A stretch of DNA of 64,000 nucleotides from Actinospica acidithermotolerans (GCF_018139625.1 NZ_JAGSOH010000001.1:62001-126000); one strand, 5' to 3'; shown: positions 24,500-34,312, numbered from the stretch's first letter. The notes: generated by a model from the letters alone, not told the origin. Program-made: numbers and translations.

Positions 24500-25995
24500 T
24501 GAAGCGCCCAGATGGACGACTGACCCACGACATACTCCCCGACGAAGACAAGCACCCGCAGGACGCCTGCGGAGTGTTCGGTGTCTGGGCCCCCGGGGAA
24601 GAGGTCGCCAAGCTGGCGTACTTCGGCCTCTACGCCCTCCAGCACCGCGGACAGGAGTCCGCGGGCATCGCGGCCTCGAACGGTTCGCAGATCCTCGTCT
24701 ACAAGGACATGGGCCTGGTCTCGCAGGTGTTCGACGAGGAGACGCTCGGCACGCTGCGCGGGCACCTCGCCGTCGGGCACACCCGCTACTCGACCACCGG
24801 CTCCTCCGTCTGGGAGAACGCCCAGCCCACCTTCCGGGCCACCTCGCACGGCGCGATAGCGCTGGGGCACAACGGAAACCTGACCAACACGGCCGAGCTG
24901 GTCGAGCTGGTCGGCGCCGCCCGGGCCAACGGCGAGGTGCTGGGCAAGGACCGCGGCGCCAGCTCCGACAGCGACACGATGACCGACCTGCTGGCCAGCC
25001 GCTCCGAGCTCAGCCTCGAGGACGCGGCGATGCAGGTGCTTCCCCGGCTGCGCGGCGCCTTCTCGCTCGTCTTCATGGACGAGACCACGCTCTACGCCGC
25101 CCGCGACCCGCAGGGCATCCGGCCGCTCGTGCTCGGCCGGCTCGACCGCGGCTGGGTCGTGGCCAGCGAGTCCGCCGCGCTGGACATCGTCGGCGCCTCC
25201 TTCATCCGGGAGATCGAGCCCGGCGAGCTGGTCACCATCGACGAGGACGGCCTGCGCTCGCAGCGCTTCGCCGTCGCCGAGCCCAAGGGCTGCGTCTTCG
25301 AGTACGTCTACCTGGCCCGCCCGGACACGGCCATCGCCGGCCGCTCGGTCAACGCCTCCCGGCTCGCGATGGGCCGCCGGCTCGCCGTCGAGCACCCGGT
25401 CGAGGCCGACCTGGTCATCCCGACCCCGGAGTCCGGCACCCCGGCCGCGATCGGCTACGCGGAGCAGTCCGGCATCCCGTTCGGGCACGGCCTGGTGAAG
25501 AACGCCTACGTCGGGCGCACCTTCATCCAGCCCAGCCAGACGATCCGGCAGCTCGGCATCCGGCTCAAGCTCAACCCGCTGCGCGAGGTTATCGAGGGCA
25601 AGCGGCTGATCGTGGTGGACGACTCCATCGTGCGCGGCAACACGCAGCGCGCCCTGGTCCGGATGCTGCGCGAGGCCGGCGCCCGCGAGGTGCATGTGCG
25701 CATCTCCTCGCCGCCGGTGAAGTGGCCGTGCTTCTACGGCATCGACTTCGCCACCCGCGCCGAGCTGATCGCCAACGGCCTCTCGGTCGAGGAGATCGCC
25801 CACTCGCTCGGCGCCGACTCGCTCGGCTACATCTCGATCGACGGCATGATCGAGGCGACGACGATTCCGGCCGACCGGCTGTGCCGGGCATGCTTCGACG
25901 GCGTGTACCCGGTGGCGCTGCCCGACCCGGAGCGGCTCGGAAAGCATCTGCTGGAGATCCCGACCGACGTCGCCGCGTCGCTCAGCCACCCCTGA
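24499..25995 (+). CDS. purF: Amidophosphoribosyltransferase
   Basis: 498 residues. It commits PRPP to purine synthesis by transferring ammonia from glutamine. Class II amidotransferase nucleophile Cys24 in CGVFG lies behind a 23-residue propeptide that must be removed. YFGLYALQHRGQESAGIA and RYSTTGSSVWENAQP form the glutaminase site. LIVVDDSIVRGNT is the PRPP-binding loop. Cysteines in GCVFEY, PCFYG and CRACF match the 4Fe-4S ligands of the Bacillus-type enzyme. It forms an operon with purM, 14 nt downstream. Confidence 0.96.
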   Translation: MKRPDGRLTHDILPDEDKHPQDACGVFGVWAPGEEVAKLAYFGLYALQHRGQESAGIAASNGSQILVYKDMGLVSQVFDEETLGTLRGHLAVGHTRYSTTGSSVWENAQPTFRATSHGAIALGHNGNLTNTAELVELVGAARANGEVLGKDRGASSDSDTMTDLLASRSELSLEDAAMQVLPRLRGAFSLVFMDETTLYAARDPQGIRPLVLGRLDRGWVVASESAALDIVGASFIREIEPGELVTIDEDGLRSQRFAVAEPKGCVFEYVYLARPDTAIAGRSVNASRLAMGRRLAVEHPVEADLVIPTPESGTPAAIGYAEQSGIPFGHGLVKNAYVGRTFIQPSQTIRQLGIRLKLNPLREVIEGKRLIVVDDSIVRGNTQRALVRMLREAGAREVHVRISSPPVKWPCFYGIDFATRAELIANGLSVEEIAHSLGADSLGYISIDGMIEATTIPADRLCRACFDGVYPVALPDPERLGKHLLEIPTDVAASLSHP

Positions 25996-26009
25996 AAGGC
26001 CTCGCCAAC

Positions 26010-27131
26010 GTGAACACCTACGCAGCTGCCGGACCCGCCGAAGGCGGCGAGGACGCAGTGATCGAGGCCGGTTCCACCACCTATGCCGCAGCCGGCGTCG
26101 ACATCGAAGCCGGTGACCGCGCCGTCGAGCTGATGAAGCAGTGGGTGGCCAAGGCCTCCCGGCCCGAGGTGCTCGGCGGGCTCGGCGGCTTCGCCGGCCT
26201 GTTCGACGCGAGCGCGCTGACGAACTACCGCCGGCCGCTGCTGGCCACCTCGACGGACGGCGTCGGCACCAAGGTCGCGCTGGCCCAGAAGATGGACGTG
26301 CACCACACCATCGGCTTCGACCTCGTCGGCATGGTCGTCGACGACCTGGTCGTCTGCGGCGCCGAGCCGCTGTTCATGACGGACTACATCTGCATCGGCA
26401 AGGTCGTGCCGGAGACGGTCGCGGCGATCGTCCGCGGCATCGCCGAGGCGTGCGCCGTGGCCGGCTGCGCGCTGATCGGCGGCGAGACCGCCGAGCACCC
26501 TGGCCTGCTGGCGCCGGGCGAGTACGACGTGGCGGGCGCGGCTACCGGCGTCGTCGAGGCGGACGAACTGCTCGGCCCGGAGCGGGTCCGCGCGGGTGAC
26601 GCGGTGCTGGCCATCGAGTCCTCGGGCCTGCACTCGAACGGCTACTCGCTGGTCCGGCACGTGCTGCTGAAGCAGGCGGGCTGGGAGCTGGACCGGCCGG
26701 TGCCGGAGTTCGGCCGCAGCCTCGGCGAGGAGCTGCTCGAGCCGACGAAGGTCTACGCGAAGGCCTGCCTCGAGCTGGCGCGCCGGGTGGAGATCCACAC
26801 GTACGCGCACGTCACCGGCGGCGGCCTGGCCGCGAACCTGGCGCGGGTGATCCCGGCCGGGCTGCACGCGCGCCTGGACCGCTCCACCTGGACGCCGCCC
26901 GCGGTCTTCCGCACGGTCGGCGAGGTCGGCTCGATCGAGCGCGAGGAGCTGGAGCGGACGCTCAACATGGGCGTCGGCATGGTCGCGGTGCTCCCGGCGG
27001 AGCAGGCGGACGCGGCGCTGCGCGAGCTCGGCGAGCTCGGGCTGCGGTCCTGGGCGCTGGGCACCGTCGAGGCCGCGGCCGACCCGCAGGCGGCCGGCTC
27101 GGCGGCGCTGACCGGGGACTACGCCGGCTGA
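26010..27131 (+). CDS. purM: Phosphoribosylformylglycinamidine cyclo-ligase (AIR synthetase)
   Basis: 373 residues from GTG 26010, with GAAAGG ten bases upstream. It closes the imidazole ring of AIR using ATP. TYAAAGVDIEAGDRAVELM, LLATSTDGVGTKVALA, DLVVCGAEPLFMTDY and IGGETAEHPG are family signatures. The N-terminus has about 18 extra Ala/Gly/Glu residues before the conserved start, common in actinobacteria. A terminator follows, shared with the convergent DUF3073 gene. Confidence 0.95.
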   Translation: MNTYAAAGPAEGGEDAVIEAGSTTYAAAGVDIEAGDRAVELMKQWVAKASRPEVLGGLGGFAGLFDASALTNYRRPLLATSTDGVGTKVALAQKMDVHHTIGFDLVGMVVDDLVVCGAEPLFMTDYICIGKVVPETVAAIVRGIAEACAVAGCALIGGETAEHPGLLAPGEYDVAGAATGVVEADELLGPERVRAGDAVLAIESSGLHSNGYSLVRHVLLKQAGWELDRPVPEFGRSLGEELLEPTKVYAKACLELARRVEIHTYAHVTGGGLAANLARVIPAGLHARLDRSTWTPPAVFRTVGEVGSIEREELERTLNMGVGMVAVLPAEQADAALRELGELGLRSWALGTVEAAADPQAAGSAALTGDYAG

Positions 27132-27167
27132 GCCGCCCGGCGGCGTTCGTCCCGATAAGCCGAGGAA

Positions 27168-27204
27168 GGGCAGGCGGAGCGGCCATCGGCCGTCCTGCCT
27201 GCCC
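27168..27204. terminator. Shared terminator of purM and DUF3073 gene
   Basis: GGGCAGGC (27168-27175) pairs with 27197-27204. After an internal loop, CGGCC (27180-27184) pairs with GGCCG (27188-27192). It lies between the convergent stops of purM and the DUF3073 gene and could act on both strands. Confidence 0.6.
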
Positions 27205-27221
27205 TACTGCTCTGGCTCAGT

Positions 27222-27467
27222 TCAACGGTGGGGATACGAGTCGTCGTCCTCGTCTTCCTCGTCGTCCTCATCCTCTTCGGCGTCCTCGGCGTAATCCGCG
27301 TATGCCGCATAGCGGTCGTCGAGGTCGTGGTCCCGAGAACCATTGCTCCTCGACGGCGGTTCACTGACGCCCAGCTCCGACCGCAGACGGTCGAGGTCAC
27401 CGGCCGGCTGGTACTTCAGCTGGCGAGCGACCTTGGTCTGCTTGGCCTTGGCCCGGCCGCGCCCCAT
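27222..27467 (-). CDS. DUF3073 family small acidic protein
   Basis: 81 residues, starting MGRGRAKAKQTKVARQLKY at ATG 27467. The strongly basic, conserved N-terminus (to about residue 45) is followed by a highly acidic tail of D/E runs. This is the DUF3073 family, nearly universal in actinobacteria and commonly placed after purM. The charge pattern suggests nucleic-acid or ribosome association, but the function is not known. It is convergent with purM and monocistronic. Confidence 0.9.
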   Translation of the reverse strand: MGRGRAKAKQTKVARQLKYQPAGDLDRLRSELGVSEPPSRSNGSRDHDLDDRYAAYADYAEDAEEDEDDEEDEDDDSYPHR

Positions 27468-27789
27468 GGCTCGACCCCCTCAACGACGGGGCGTTCGCAC
27501 AACCCCGGGTCTCGACAACGATCAACTGACACAGTCACTGGCGTGACCGATGCCTCACGTGGGGATCGCCGGACCGGTCACACAGCTAAAGGTACCTGGT
27601 TCCGCGCCGAAGCGGTACGGCAGGGGGCCGAAAACCTCTCCACCGCGGGGACTCGATACCTCGGTCGAGGATACATGCCCACCGCGCGGATGGTCGATTC
27701 CGACGCCCGCGCGCCGTCCGTTTCGGCGCTCGACCGGCGGGTTCGGGACGGCGCGCGGCGCCGCCGTCACCCGGACGGCCACCCGGGAC
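27468..27789. other. Intergenic stretch upstream of the DUF3073 gene
   Basis: 322 nt with no supportable gene. It holds the promoter region of the leftward DUF3073 gene and the 3' end of the vdh transcript. Small open frames here are antisense or lack ribosome-binding sites. I saw no clear RNA structure. Confidence 0.4.
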
Positions 27790-28881
27790 TCACCCCGGCA
27801 GCAGCAGGCCGCGCAGCCGGGAGACGTCCCGCATGCGCTCCTCGGCGAGCCGGTCGGCGGTGGCCGCCGGGGGCACGCCGTCGGCCTTTGAGCGGCGCAG
27901 GATCTCGAGCGTGGTGTCGAAGATCCGGGCGGCCCGGCCCTTCGCCCGCTCGAAGCTGAAGCCGCCGTCGTGCAGGTGGGCGGCCTCGTCGCCCACCTGG
28001 ATGACGCCGCCGGCGTTCACCAGGTAGTCCGGGGCGTAGAGCACGCCGCGCTCGGCCAGGATCTTGTCCAGGCCGGGGTGGGCGAGCTGGTTGTTGGCCG
28101 CTCCGCAGACGACGGAGGCGCTGAGCGACTCGACCACGGCGTCGTCCAGCGCGCCGCCGAGGGCGCACGGGGCGTAGACATCGAGGTCGAGGGCCAGCAG
28201 CTGCTCGGTGGACTCGACCACGCGCACGTCCGGGTGATGGGCGCGGACCCAGTCGAGCGCGGCGGCGTTCACGTCCGTGACCACGATCTCGGCGCGCTCC
28301 TCGGTCAGGTGCCCGATCAGGTGGCGGCCGACCTTGCCGACGCCGGCGATGCCGACACGGCGGCCGGTCAGCACGGGCGCGCCCCAGCGCTCCTGGGCAC
28401 ACGCGCGCATCGCCTGGTAGACGCCGAAGGCGGTGAGGATCGAGGAGTCGCCGGCGCCGCCGTTCTCCGGGGAGCGTCCGGTGACGTACGCGCACTCGCG
28501 TGCCACCGTGTCCATGTCCGCGACGTAGGTGCCGACGTCGCACGCCGTCAGGTAGCGGCCGTGCAGCGACTGGACGAACCGGCCGTAAGCCCGCAGCAGC
28601 GCCTCGCTCTTGTCCTTCGCCGGGTCGCCGATGATCACGGCCTTGCCGCCGCCGAGGTCGAGCCCGGCGAGCGCGTTCTTGTAGGCCATCCCGCGGGCGA
28701 GGTTCAGCACGTCGGCGAGGGCCTCGGCCTCGGAGGCGTACGGGTAGAAGCGCGTGCCGCCCAGCGAGGGGCCGAGGGCGGTGGAGTGGATGGCGATGAT
28801 CGCGCGCAGACCGCTGGGCTCGTCGTGGCAGTAGACGATCTGCTCGGGTCCGCCGGGCGCGAAGTGGGTGTCGGTGCTCAT
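27790..28881 (-). CDS. vdh: Leu/Val/Phe-type amino acid dehydrogenase (valine dehydrogenase-like)
   Basis: 363 residues from ATG 28881, matching the length of streptomycete valine dehydrogenase. It oxidatively deaminates branched-chain amino acids with NAD. Signatures are [13 protein letters not shown] near residue 40, [16 protein letters not shown] with active-site Lys68 and Lys80, and [10 protein letters not shown]. The Rossmann motif [12 protein letters not shown] lies around 170, and [14 protein letters not shown] further on. The frame extends upstream to 29160 without conserved sequence. It supplies precursors for branched fatty acids and polyketides in actinomycetes. Divergent from bldC. 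Substrate preference cannot be read from the sequence. Confidence 0.9.
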   Translation of the reverse strand: MSTDTHFAPGGPEQIVYCHDEPSGLRAIIAIHSTALGPSLGGTRFYPYASEAEALADVLNLARGMAYKNALAGLDLGGGKAVIIGDPAKDKSEALLRAYGRFVQSLHGRYLTACDVGTYVADMDTVARECAYVTGRSPENGGAGDSSILTAFGVYQAMRACAQERWGAPVLTGRRVGIAGVGKVGRHLIGHLTEERAEIVVTDVNAAALDWVRAHHPDVRVVESTEQLLALDLDVYAPCALGGALDDAVVESLSASVVCGAANNQLAHPGLDKILAERGVLYAPDYLVNAGGVIQVGDEAAHLHDGGFSFERAKGRAARIFDTTLEILRRSKADGVPPAATADRLAEERMRDVSRLRGLLLPG

Positions 28882-29398
28882 GTCTGAAGGGGTCTCCTCG
28901 TCGAGACGTTCCGATGCCTGTGTGCTCCGGTGTGCGGGGGGGTCGGGGGTCTCCCGATCGTCCCTGGGTAAAGGGTAGATCCTCGGCGGTACAAGGGGGC
29001 GCAGCGGGTGCTCGTAGGGTCTTCCGTTCTCCGGCAAGATCCAATATCGTTCGGTTTCACGCGGCTGCTGCGGACAGGTCTGCTTAGCGCCGCAGCGCCC
29101 ACAGCGCCCGGATAGGACCGGGTGCATGACGAAAAGCCACCATGCCGCCACTGTCCGCAATGGGCGGCTCGCGCGCTTCCGTCCGCTTCCAGTGATTTGC
29201 CTCTTCTATGTATCGATTTCATAGAGTTCGCGGCCAAGCGGCTCCGGATGGTGTACTTCTAGTTCTTGAACGACAAGCCGTTCGTCCGATTACCGGCACG
29301 CCCGACCTTGAACATGACGGCATGACGGACCATCGGGGAGGATCCAGCGATCCGGCCCCCAGCCGGGCCGGGAACCATGGAGATGGAGGAAGCCGCTC
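28882..29398. promoter_or_regulatory. Long divergent regulatory region between vdh and bldC
   Basis: 517 nt without a supportable gene, between divergent vdh and bldC. It is locally AT-richer around 29040-29060 and 29200-29290 (TTCTATGTATCGATTTCATAG near 29200), consistent with promoters. A long untranslated leader is known for developmental genes such as bldC. No specific operator is claimed. Confidence 0.45.
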
Positions 29399-29602
29399 AT
29401 GACCGCGCGCACGCCCGACGCTGAGCCGCTGCTTACCCCGGCCGAGGTGGCCACGATGTTCCGAGTCGACCCGAAGACGGTCACCCGGTGGGCCAAGGCA
29501 GGCAAGCTCACGTCGATCCGCACCCTGGGCGGGCACCGCCGCTACCGCGAGGCCGAGGTGCGGGCCCTGCTGGCCGGGATCCCGGCGCAGCGGGAGGCCT
29601 GA
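29399..29602 (+). CDS. bldC: Developmental regulator BldC (MerR-like)
   Basis: 67 residues from ATG 29399 with GGAGGA upstream. MTARTPDAEPLLTPAEVATM, then FRVDPKTVTRWAKAGKL and RTLGGHRRYREAEVRALLAG, is essentially the BldC sequence of Streptomyces. It is a stand-alone MerR-type winged helix without a dimerisation domain, binding head-to-tail on direct repeats. It controls the timing of sporulation and antibiotic genes. This is the best single marker that the host is a differentiating actinomycete. A terminator follows at 29748. Confidence 0.95.
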   Translation: MTARTPDAEPLLTPAEVATMFRVDPKTVTRWAKAGKLTSIRTLGGHRRYREAEVRALLAGIPAQREA

Positions 29603-29747
29603 TCCGCTTCGGGACCTTCCCGAACGGAACCGGCGCAGCAGCACGAGGCAAGCCCAGAGGCAACAGCACAGCACCACCCACACACGGCCACCGGATCGGG
29701 CCCGGTGGTCGCCGCGCGTCGCCGCACGACGCCTCAAGAGCATGCAC

Positions 29748-29772
29748 GGCCCGCCCCTCGCCGGGGCGGGCC
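29748..29772 (+). terminator. bldC terminator
   Basis: A perfect 10-bp inverted repeat GGCCCGCCCC (29748-29757) with complement at 29763-29772 and loop TCGCC, followed by TTCGCGTGTTT. The rest of the 29603-29940 gap shows no gene. Confidence 0.75.
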
Positions 29773-29940
29773 TTCGCGTGTTTCCGCCGGGGCCGGGCAT
29801 CCGGCTCGGCATCCGACCGGGCAGCACCCGGGCGAAACGGGCTAAACGCCGCTAACATCGAGGCGAGAGGCGAATGAGCCCTCGAAGACCGAGGTCTCGA
29901 CCACCACCACGCCCGGCGGCCGGAAGGATCCCGACGGCAG

Positions 29941-31056
29941 ATGAAGATCACCCACATTGCGCTGGAGCGGCTGCGGCTGCCGCTGGAGCCGCCGGGCTTC
30001 GCACCCGCCTGGGCGGCCGAGCCGTGGCAGGCCTTCGAGACCACGCTCGTGCGCGTCCACACGGATGAGGGGATCACCGGCACCGCCTCGTCGGCCGACC
30101 CGATGGACGGCTTCGAGGGCCACCGGCAGCTGTTCCTCGGCACCGACCCGCTCGACATCGTCGCCCAGGTCCGCGCGCTCGAGACGCTGGAGTTCCACGG
30201 CGGCTCGTTCCGCCCGCTGGAGGCCGCGTTCTGGGACATCATCGGCCAGGTCACCGGCCAGCCCGTCGCGGTCCTGTTCGGCAACGCGGCCAAGCGGCTG
30301 CCCGCCTACGCGTCCACGGCCGGGCTGCGTCCGCCTATCGAACGCGCCGAGGCCGCGGTGGCGATCAAGGAGCGCGGCTTCCGCGCGATGAAGATCCGCA
30401 TCGACCGAGCGAGCCTGCACGAGGGCGTCGAGACCGTCCGCCGCACCCGGGAGGCCGTGGGCGACGCCTTCGAGATCATGGTCGACCTGGGCCAGTCCTG
30501 GCGCACGCCAGGCGGCGCCGGCGCGGCGAGCGACCTGGTCCGCACCCGCAAGATCGTCGCCGAGCTCGGCGAACTCGGCGTCTTCTGGGTGGAGAACCCG
30601 CTGCCCTACCCCGACCTCCCCGGCTACAAGCGCCTGCGCGCCGACATCCCCCACGTCCGCATCGCCGCCGGCGGCCTGCACCGCTCCGTCCCGGAACTGC
30701 TGCGCTCGCTGGAGCTCGACGCCCTCGACGTCTACCAGATGGACGTCGTCCACGCCGTGGGCATGCTCCGCGCCCGCACCCTAGCCGAACTCGCCCTGCT
30801 CAAGCACCGCGACTACACCCCCCGCACCTGGCACGACGGCATCGCCCTGCTGGCGAACCTGCACGTGGCCGCGGGCGTCGGCGGCGGCCCCTTCTTCGAG
30901 TTCCCCTACGACCCACCGTTCTGGACCCCGCGACAACGTGACTTCATGCTGGCCCGGGAGATCGATATCGACCCCGATGGGTTTCTGACCGTGCCCCAGA
31001 TGCCCGGTCTGGGCGTCGAATTGGACGAGGACGCGGTGGCCAGGTACCGAACTTGA
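29941..31056 (+). CDS. Enolase-superfamily (mandelate racemase/muconate lactonizing-like) protein
   Basis: 371 residues with N-terminal capping domain and C-terminal barrel. It shows the superfamily layout: KxR at 151-153 (KIRID), Asp182 in VDLGQ, Glu218 in FWVENP, and His298-Asp299 in TWHDG. The usual third metal ligand, the Glu of the AxGE block, is Gly245 here (IAAGGLHRS). So metal binding or catalysis must differ, or another residue replaces it. Substrate is unknown, an acid sugar or related carboxylate by family. The ATG at 29941 follows GGAAGGATC. It ends directly against a remnant of a secreted paralogue, suggesting that a deletion joined them. Confidence 0.8.
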   Translation: MKITHIALERLRLPLEPPGFAPAWAAEPWQAFETTLVRVHTDEGITGTASSADPMDGFEGHRQLFLGTDPLDIVAQVRALETLEFHGGSFRPLEAAFWDIIGQVTGQPVAVLFGNAAKRLPAYASTAGLRPPIERAEAAVAIKERGFRAMKIRIDRASLHEGVETVRRTREAVGDAFEIMVDLGQSWRTPGGAGAASDLVRTRKIVAELGELGVFWVENPLPYPDLPGYKRLRADIPHVRIAAGGLHRSVPELLRSLELDALDVYQMDVVHAVGMLRARTLAELALLKHRDYTPRTWHDGIALLANLHVAAGVGGGPFFEFPYDPPFWTPRQRDFMLAREIDIDPDGFLTVPQMPGLGVELDEDAVARYRT

Positions 31057-31564
31057 GCAACTCGCCGTCCACCTGCACCGATTCCGGATCGGGCACGCAG
31101 GAAGCGCCATACTGCACCATCCAGGCCGCGGCGGACGCCGCCGTCGCCGGCGACACAATAGCTCAGGCTCGGGCTACGGCTCGGCGACGCTGGAGCGGAT
31201 CGATTCCGGGGCAGACGATCTCGAACACGGTGATCGTCCCGGTCGCGGCCGACAGCCGGATCGAGCTCTACAACGGTGCGCCCTGCTGGAGACGAACGAG
31301 AGCACGGACATCCCGAGCGACGCCACCTTCGCCGCGAACCTGACGGTCACGGACACGGCGGCGGGCGGGCATCTCACCGCCTTCCCGTTCAACACCTCGG
31401 CGGAGCCGAACGTCTCCGCGCTCAACTTCGGCAAGGGCCAGACCGTCGCCGGCTTCGGCCTGTTCGGCTCGCCGACCGGCGACGACGGGATCAACGTGGA
31501 CAACTGGTCCGACGGGAACGTCGACGTGATCTTCGACGTGTTCGGCTACTTCGCGAGCAGCTGA
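31057..31564 (+). pseudogene. Deleted remnant of a secreted beta-helix/DTR-module gene
   Basis: Pieces of the downstream paralogue survive in order. First is CTDSGSGT...APYCTIQAAADAAVAGDT without signal peptide (31070-31160). Then comes an out-of-context GQTISNTVIVPVAADSRIELYNGA from a middle module (31205-31280). After a frame change, the last module follows: DATFAANLTVTD to DVFGYFASS, stop at 31562-31564. At least two internal deletions and one frameshift are needed to derive it from an intact copy. It has no start of its own. A GGCCGCGC...GCGCGGCC hairpin near 31583, like the terminators of the intact copies, follows. Confidence 0.8.
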
Positions 31565-31626
31565 CGCGTCACCGCGTATCAGGGGCCGCGCTCGGGTGGG
31601 CGCGGCCCTTCGCGCTTCCATCACCG

Positions 31627-31697
31627 GTTGAGATAGATCCGTTACCCGACTGGGGAAAATCCGCCGCACCTCGCGGCAGGTTCGAGGTCTACAGTGC
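31627..31697 (+). promoter_or_regulatory. Duplicated upstream element, copy 1
   Basis: A 24-nt stretch at 31627-31650, starting GTTGAGATAGATCC and ending TTACCCGAC, recurs exactly at 34400-34423 before the next paralogue. A second shared block, AGGTCTACAGTGC (31685-31697), contains a possible -10 TACAGT. The rest of the interval is not conserved, so these two blocks are likely functional promoter or operator parts. Confidence 0.55.
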
Positions 31698-31753
31698 GAC
31701 TAGACGGTCGTCTGCGCCGTCAGGGGATTATGTTCAGAGAGGGTTGGGGCCTC

Positions 31754-34312
31754 ATGCGTTCCACGCGCCGCGCCGCCACGGCCGCGGTTTCAGTCTCATT
31801 GGCACTGACGGGAGTCGCGGCCACCGCACACGCGGACTCGACGAACGTGCTCTACGTCAACGGCTCGTCGTCGGCCTGCACCGATTCGGGCACCGGCACC
31901 GCGGCCGCGCCCTACTGCACCATCCAGGCCGCGGCGAACGCGGCCGTCGCCGGCGACACGGTCGACATCGCCGCCGGCTCCTACACGGGCCAGGTGGACG
32001 TGAAGTCGCAGGGTACCGCGGCCGCGCCGATCGTCTTCCAGCCCGAGGGCGGAAGCGTAGCGATCGAGGACGCCACCGGCCAGACCGGCGCGGCGCTGAC
32101 GCTCGACGGCGCCCAGTACGTGAGCTTCGAGGGCCAGACCTGGGATACGTTCATCACCTACGGAACCGACGTCACCGGCTCCTCCGACATCACACTCAAC
32201 AGGATCACCGGCAACTCCTCCGTCATCGTGTCCGGCACCTCGTCGAACGTGACCCTGACGCGGAGCGCCGTCACCGCCGTCCAGATCGGATCGGGGAGCT
32301 CCGGCGACGTCATCAGCACAAACTACGTCGTCGATGAGAGCGCGACGGCCGGAATCTCGGTGGCCGGCGCGTCGAACACGGACATCACGTCGAACAACGT
32401 CGTGGACGCCGCGTCCTACAGCAACGCGATCTCCGTTACGGGCAGTTCGACCGGCATCTCCATCGAGAACAACATCGTCGCCTACCCGCGCAACATCACG
32501 ACGCAGGCCGCCGTGGCATCAGTCGAGGTGGACGCCTCCTCGGCGCCGGGAACGACGCTCGACTACAACGTCGTCTACCCCACAGTGAACGGCTCGGCCG
32601 TGGTGGCGCAGGTCCCTTACTCGTGGGCCGGCACGGAGTACTCGTCCGCGGCGGCGCTGTCAGCGGCTACCGGCGAAGGTTCGCACGATCTGAACACGAA
32701 CCCGACGGCCTACCTCTACTCGCACAGCGAGTCCGCACCGCAGATCGACTCGGCCAACAGCAACGCGCCCGGGATGCTGTCCACGGACATCTACGGGAAC
32801 GCTTGCAGCGTCGATCAGCTGGTCGCGGCGACTGGCGCCGGAACGCCCGACTACTGCTCGCGGGGCGCCTTGCAGGAGCACTACACCACCTCGGTCACCG
32901 CGACCGCGACCGCGACGTCCGCGCTGAGTACGGACCTGAGCAGCAGCATCGCGCAGACCGCCTCGTGGCTCAACGGCATCCAGACGGCTGTCACGGCGGC
33001 TGCGACACCCCAGGTGTCGTACACGATCAACTGGGGTGACGGGCAGTCGCAGACGGTTCAGGCCTCAAGCACTGCGGCCGCGACCAGCACCGCGCACACC
33101 TATGCCAAGAGCGGCACGTACACGATCACGGACACGGCGACCCTCGCCGACGGTTCGACCGAGTCGACCACGACCTCCGTCACGACGGCCGGCTCCGACT
33201 TCACATCGCTCACGCCCAAGCGGATCATGGACACCCGCAGCGGCGTCGGCGGCTTCAACGGCTCGATTCCCTCGGGCACCTGCTACGGCCTCAAGGTGGC
33301 AGGGGTGGACGGCGTCCCGTCGAACGCGACCGCCGTCGCACTGAACCTGACGGTGACCGGCACGGTGAGCAACGGGCTCTTCTACATCGGCTCGGGCACC
33401 GCCTCCAACCTGAACTACAACGCGGGCCAGACCGTGGCCAACAGCGCGATCGTGCCGCTGGACTCGGACGGCGGCATCGCCGTCTGCAGTTCGGGCGACA
33501 GCAACGCGAGCGCCGACGCGATCATCGACGTGACCGGCTACTTCAGCCGGGCCACCGGCAACGGCTACCAGCCGACGACGCTGGACCGGATCCTCGACAC
33601 GCGCTCCGGCACGGGCGCGGCCAAGGCGAAGGTGGCCGCCAAGTCGAGCCTGTCGGTACAGATCACCGGCGAGGACTCGATCCCGGCGGACGCCACAGCC
33701 GTCGCGGTGCATGTGACGGAGACGAACGCGACCGGCAGCGGCTACATCGCGGTCGTGCCGGGTGGCACTTCCGGGGTGCCGACGACCTCCAGCCTGAATT
33801 ACGGCAAGGGCCAGACGGTCTCGAACACGGTGATCGTCCCGGTCTCGGACGGCAAGATCGAGCTCTACAACGGCGCGGTCTCCGGTTCCGTCGACCTGAT
33901 CGCGGACGTATCGGGCTACTTCGACGGCTCGGCGGCCCAGGCGTTCGTCCCGGTGACCGCGTTCCGCTCGGTGGACACCCGGCAGACCGGGAACGGCCTC
34001 GGGAGCGACGGAAGCGAAACCTTCCCGCTGAACTCCGTCCTGGCCACGACACTCGTGGGATTCCCCGCGAACGCGACGGTGGCCGCCAACCTGACGGCGA
34101 CCGAGGAGACGGCGGGCGGCTCGGTCATCGTCTACCCGGCGGGCACCGCGCAGCCGAACGTCTCCGCGCTCAACTACGGCAAGGGCCTGAACATCGCCTC
34201 CTTCGGCCTGTTCACCACGACGGGCGTCGCGGACGCGGTCAACGTCTACAACGACTCGCCGGGCTCGACGCAGCTCGTGGTCGACGTGTTCGGTTACTTC
34301 TCAGCGAGCTGA
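31754..34312 (+). CDS. Secreted beta-helix/PKD protein with three DTR...GYF modules
   Basis: 852 residues. ATG 31754 is chosen because MRSTRRAATAAVSVSLALTG aligns with the start of the next paralogue; ATG 31730 with AGGGG upstream is possible. It has a signal peptide ending near AHA, and a beta-helix to about 375 opening with CTDSGTGTAAAPYCTIQAAA. The PKD domain is near 421-478 (INWGDGQSQ, HTYAKSGTYTI). Three modules at about 481-597, 600-723 and 729-852 start RIMDTRSG, RILDTRSG and RSVDTRQT and end DV.GYF. No catalytic motif is apparent. Likely exported to the surface; the repeated architecture suggests binding or structural use. Confidence 0.85.
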   Translation: MRSTRRAATAAVSVSLALTGVAATAHADSTNVLYVNGSSSACTDSGTGTAAAPYCTIQAAANAAVAGDTVDIAAGSYTGQVDVKSQGTAAAPIVFQPEGGSVAIEDATGQTGAALTLDGAQYVSFEGQTWDTFITYGTDVTGSSDITLNRITGNSSVIVSGTSSNVTLTRSAVTAVQIGSGSSGDVISTNYVVDESATAGISVAGASNTDITSNNVVDAASYSNAISVTGSSTGISIENNIVAYPRNITTQAAVASVEVDASSAPGTTLDYNVVYPTVNGSAVVAQVPYSWAGTEYSSAAALSAATGEGSHDLNTNPTAYLYSHSESAPQIDSANSNAPGMLSTDIYGNACSVDQLVAATGAGTPDYCSRGALQEHYTTSVTATATATSALSTDLSSSIAQTASWLNGIQTAVTAAATPQVSYTINWGDGQSQTVQASSTAAATSTAHTYAKSGTYTITDTATLADGSTESTTTSVTTAGSDFTSLTPKRIMDTRSGVGGFNGSIPSGTCYGLKVAGVDGVPSNATAVALNLTVTGTVSNGLFYIGSGTASNLNYNAGQTVANSAIVPLDSDGGIAVCSSGDSNASADAIIDVTGYFSRATGNGYQPTTLDRILDTRSGTGAAKAKVAAKSSLSVQITGEDSIPADATAVAVHVTETNATGSGYIAVVPGGTSGVPTTSSLNYGKGQTVSNTVIVPVSDGKIELYNGAVSGSVDLIADVSGYFDGSAAQAFVPVTAFRSVDTRQTGNGLGSDGSETFPLNSVLATTLVGFPANATVAANLTATEETAGGSVIVYPAGTAQPNVSALNYGKGLNIASFGLFTTTGVADAVNVYNDSPGSTQLVVDVFGYFSAS

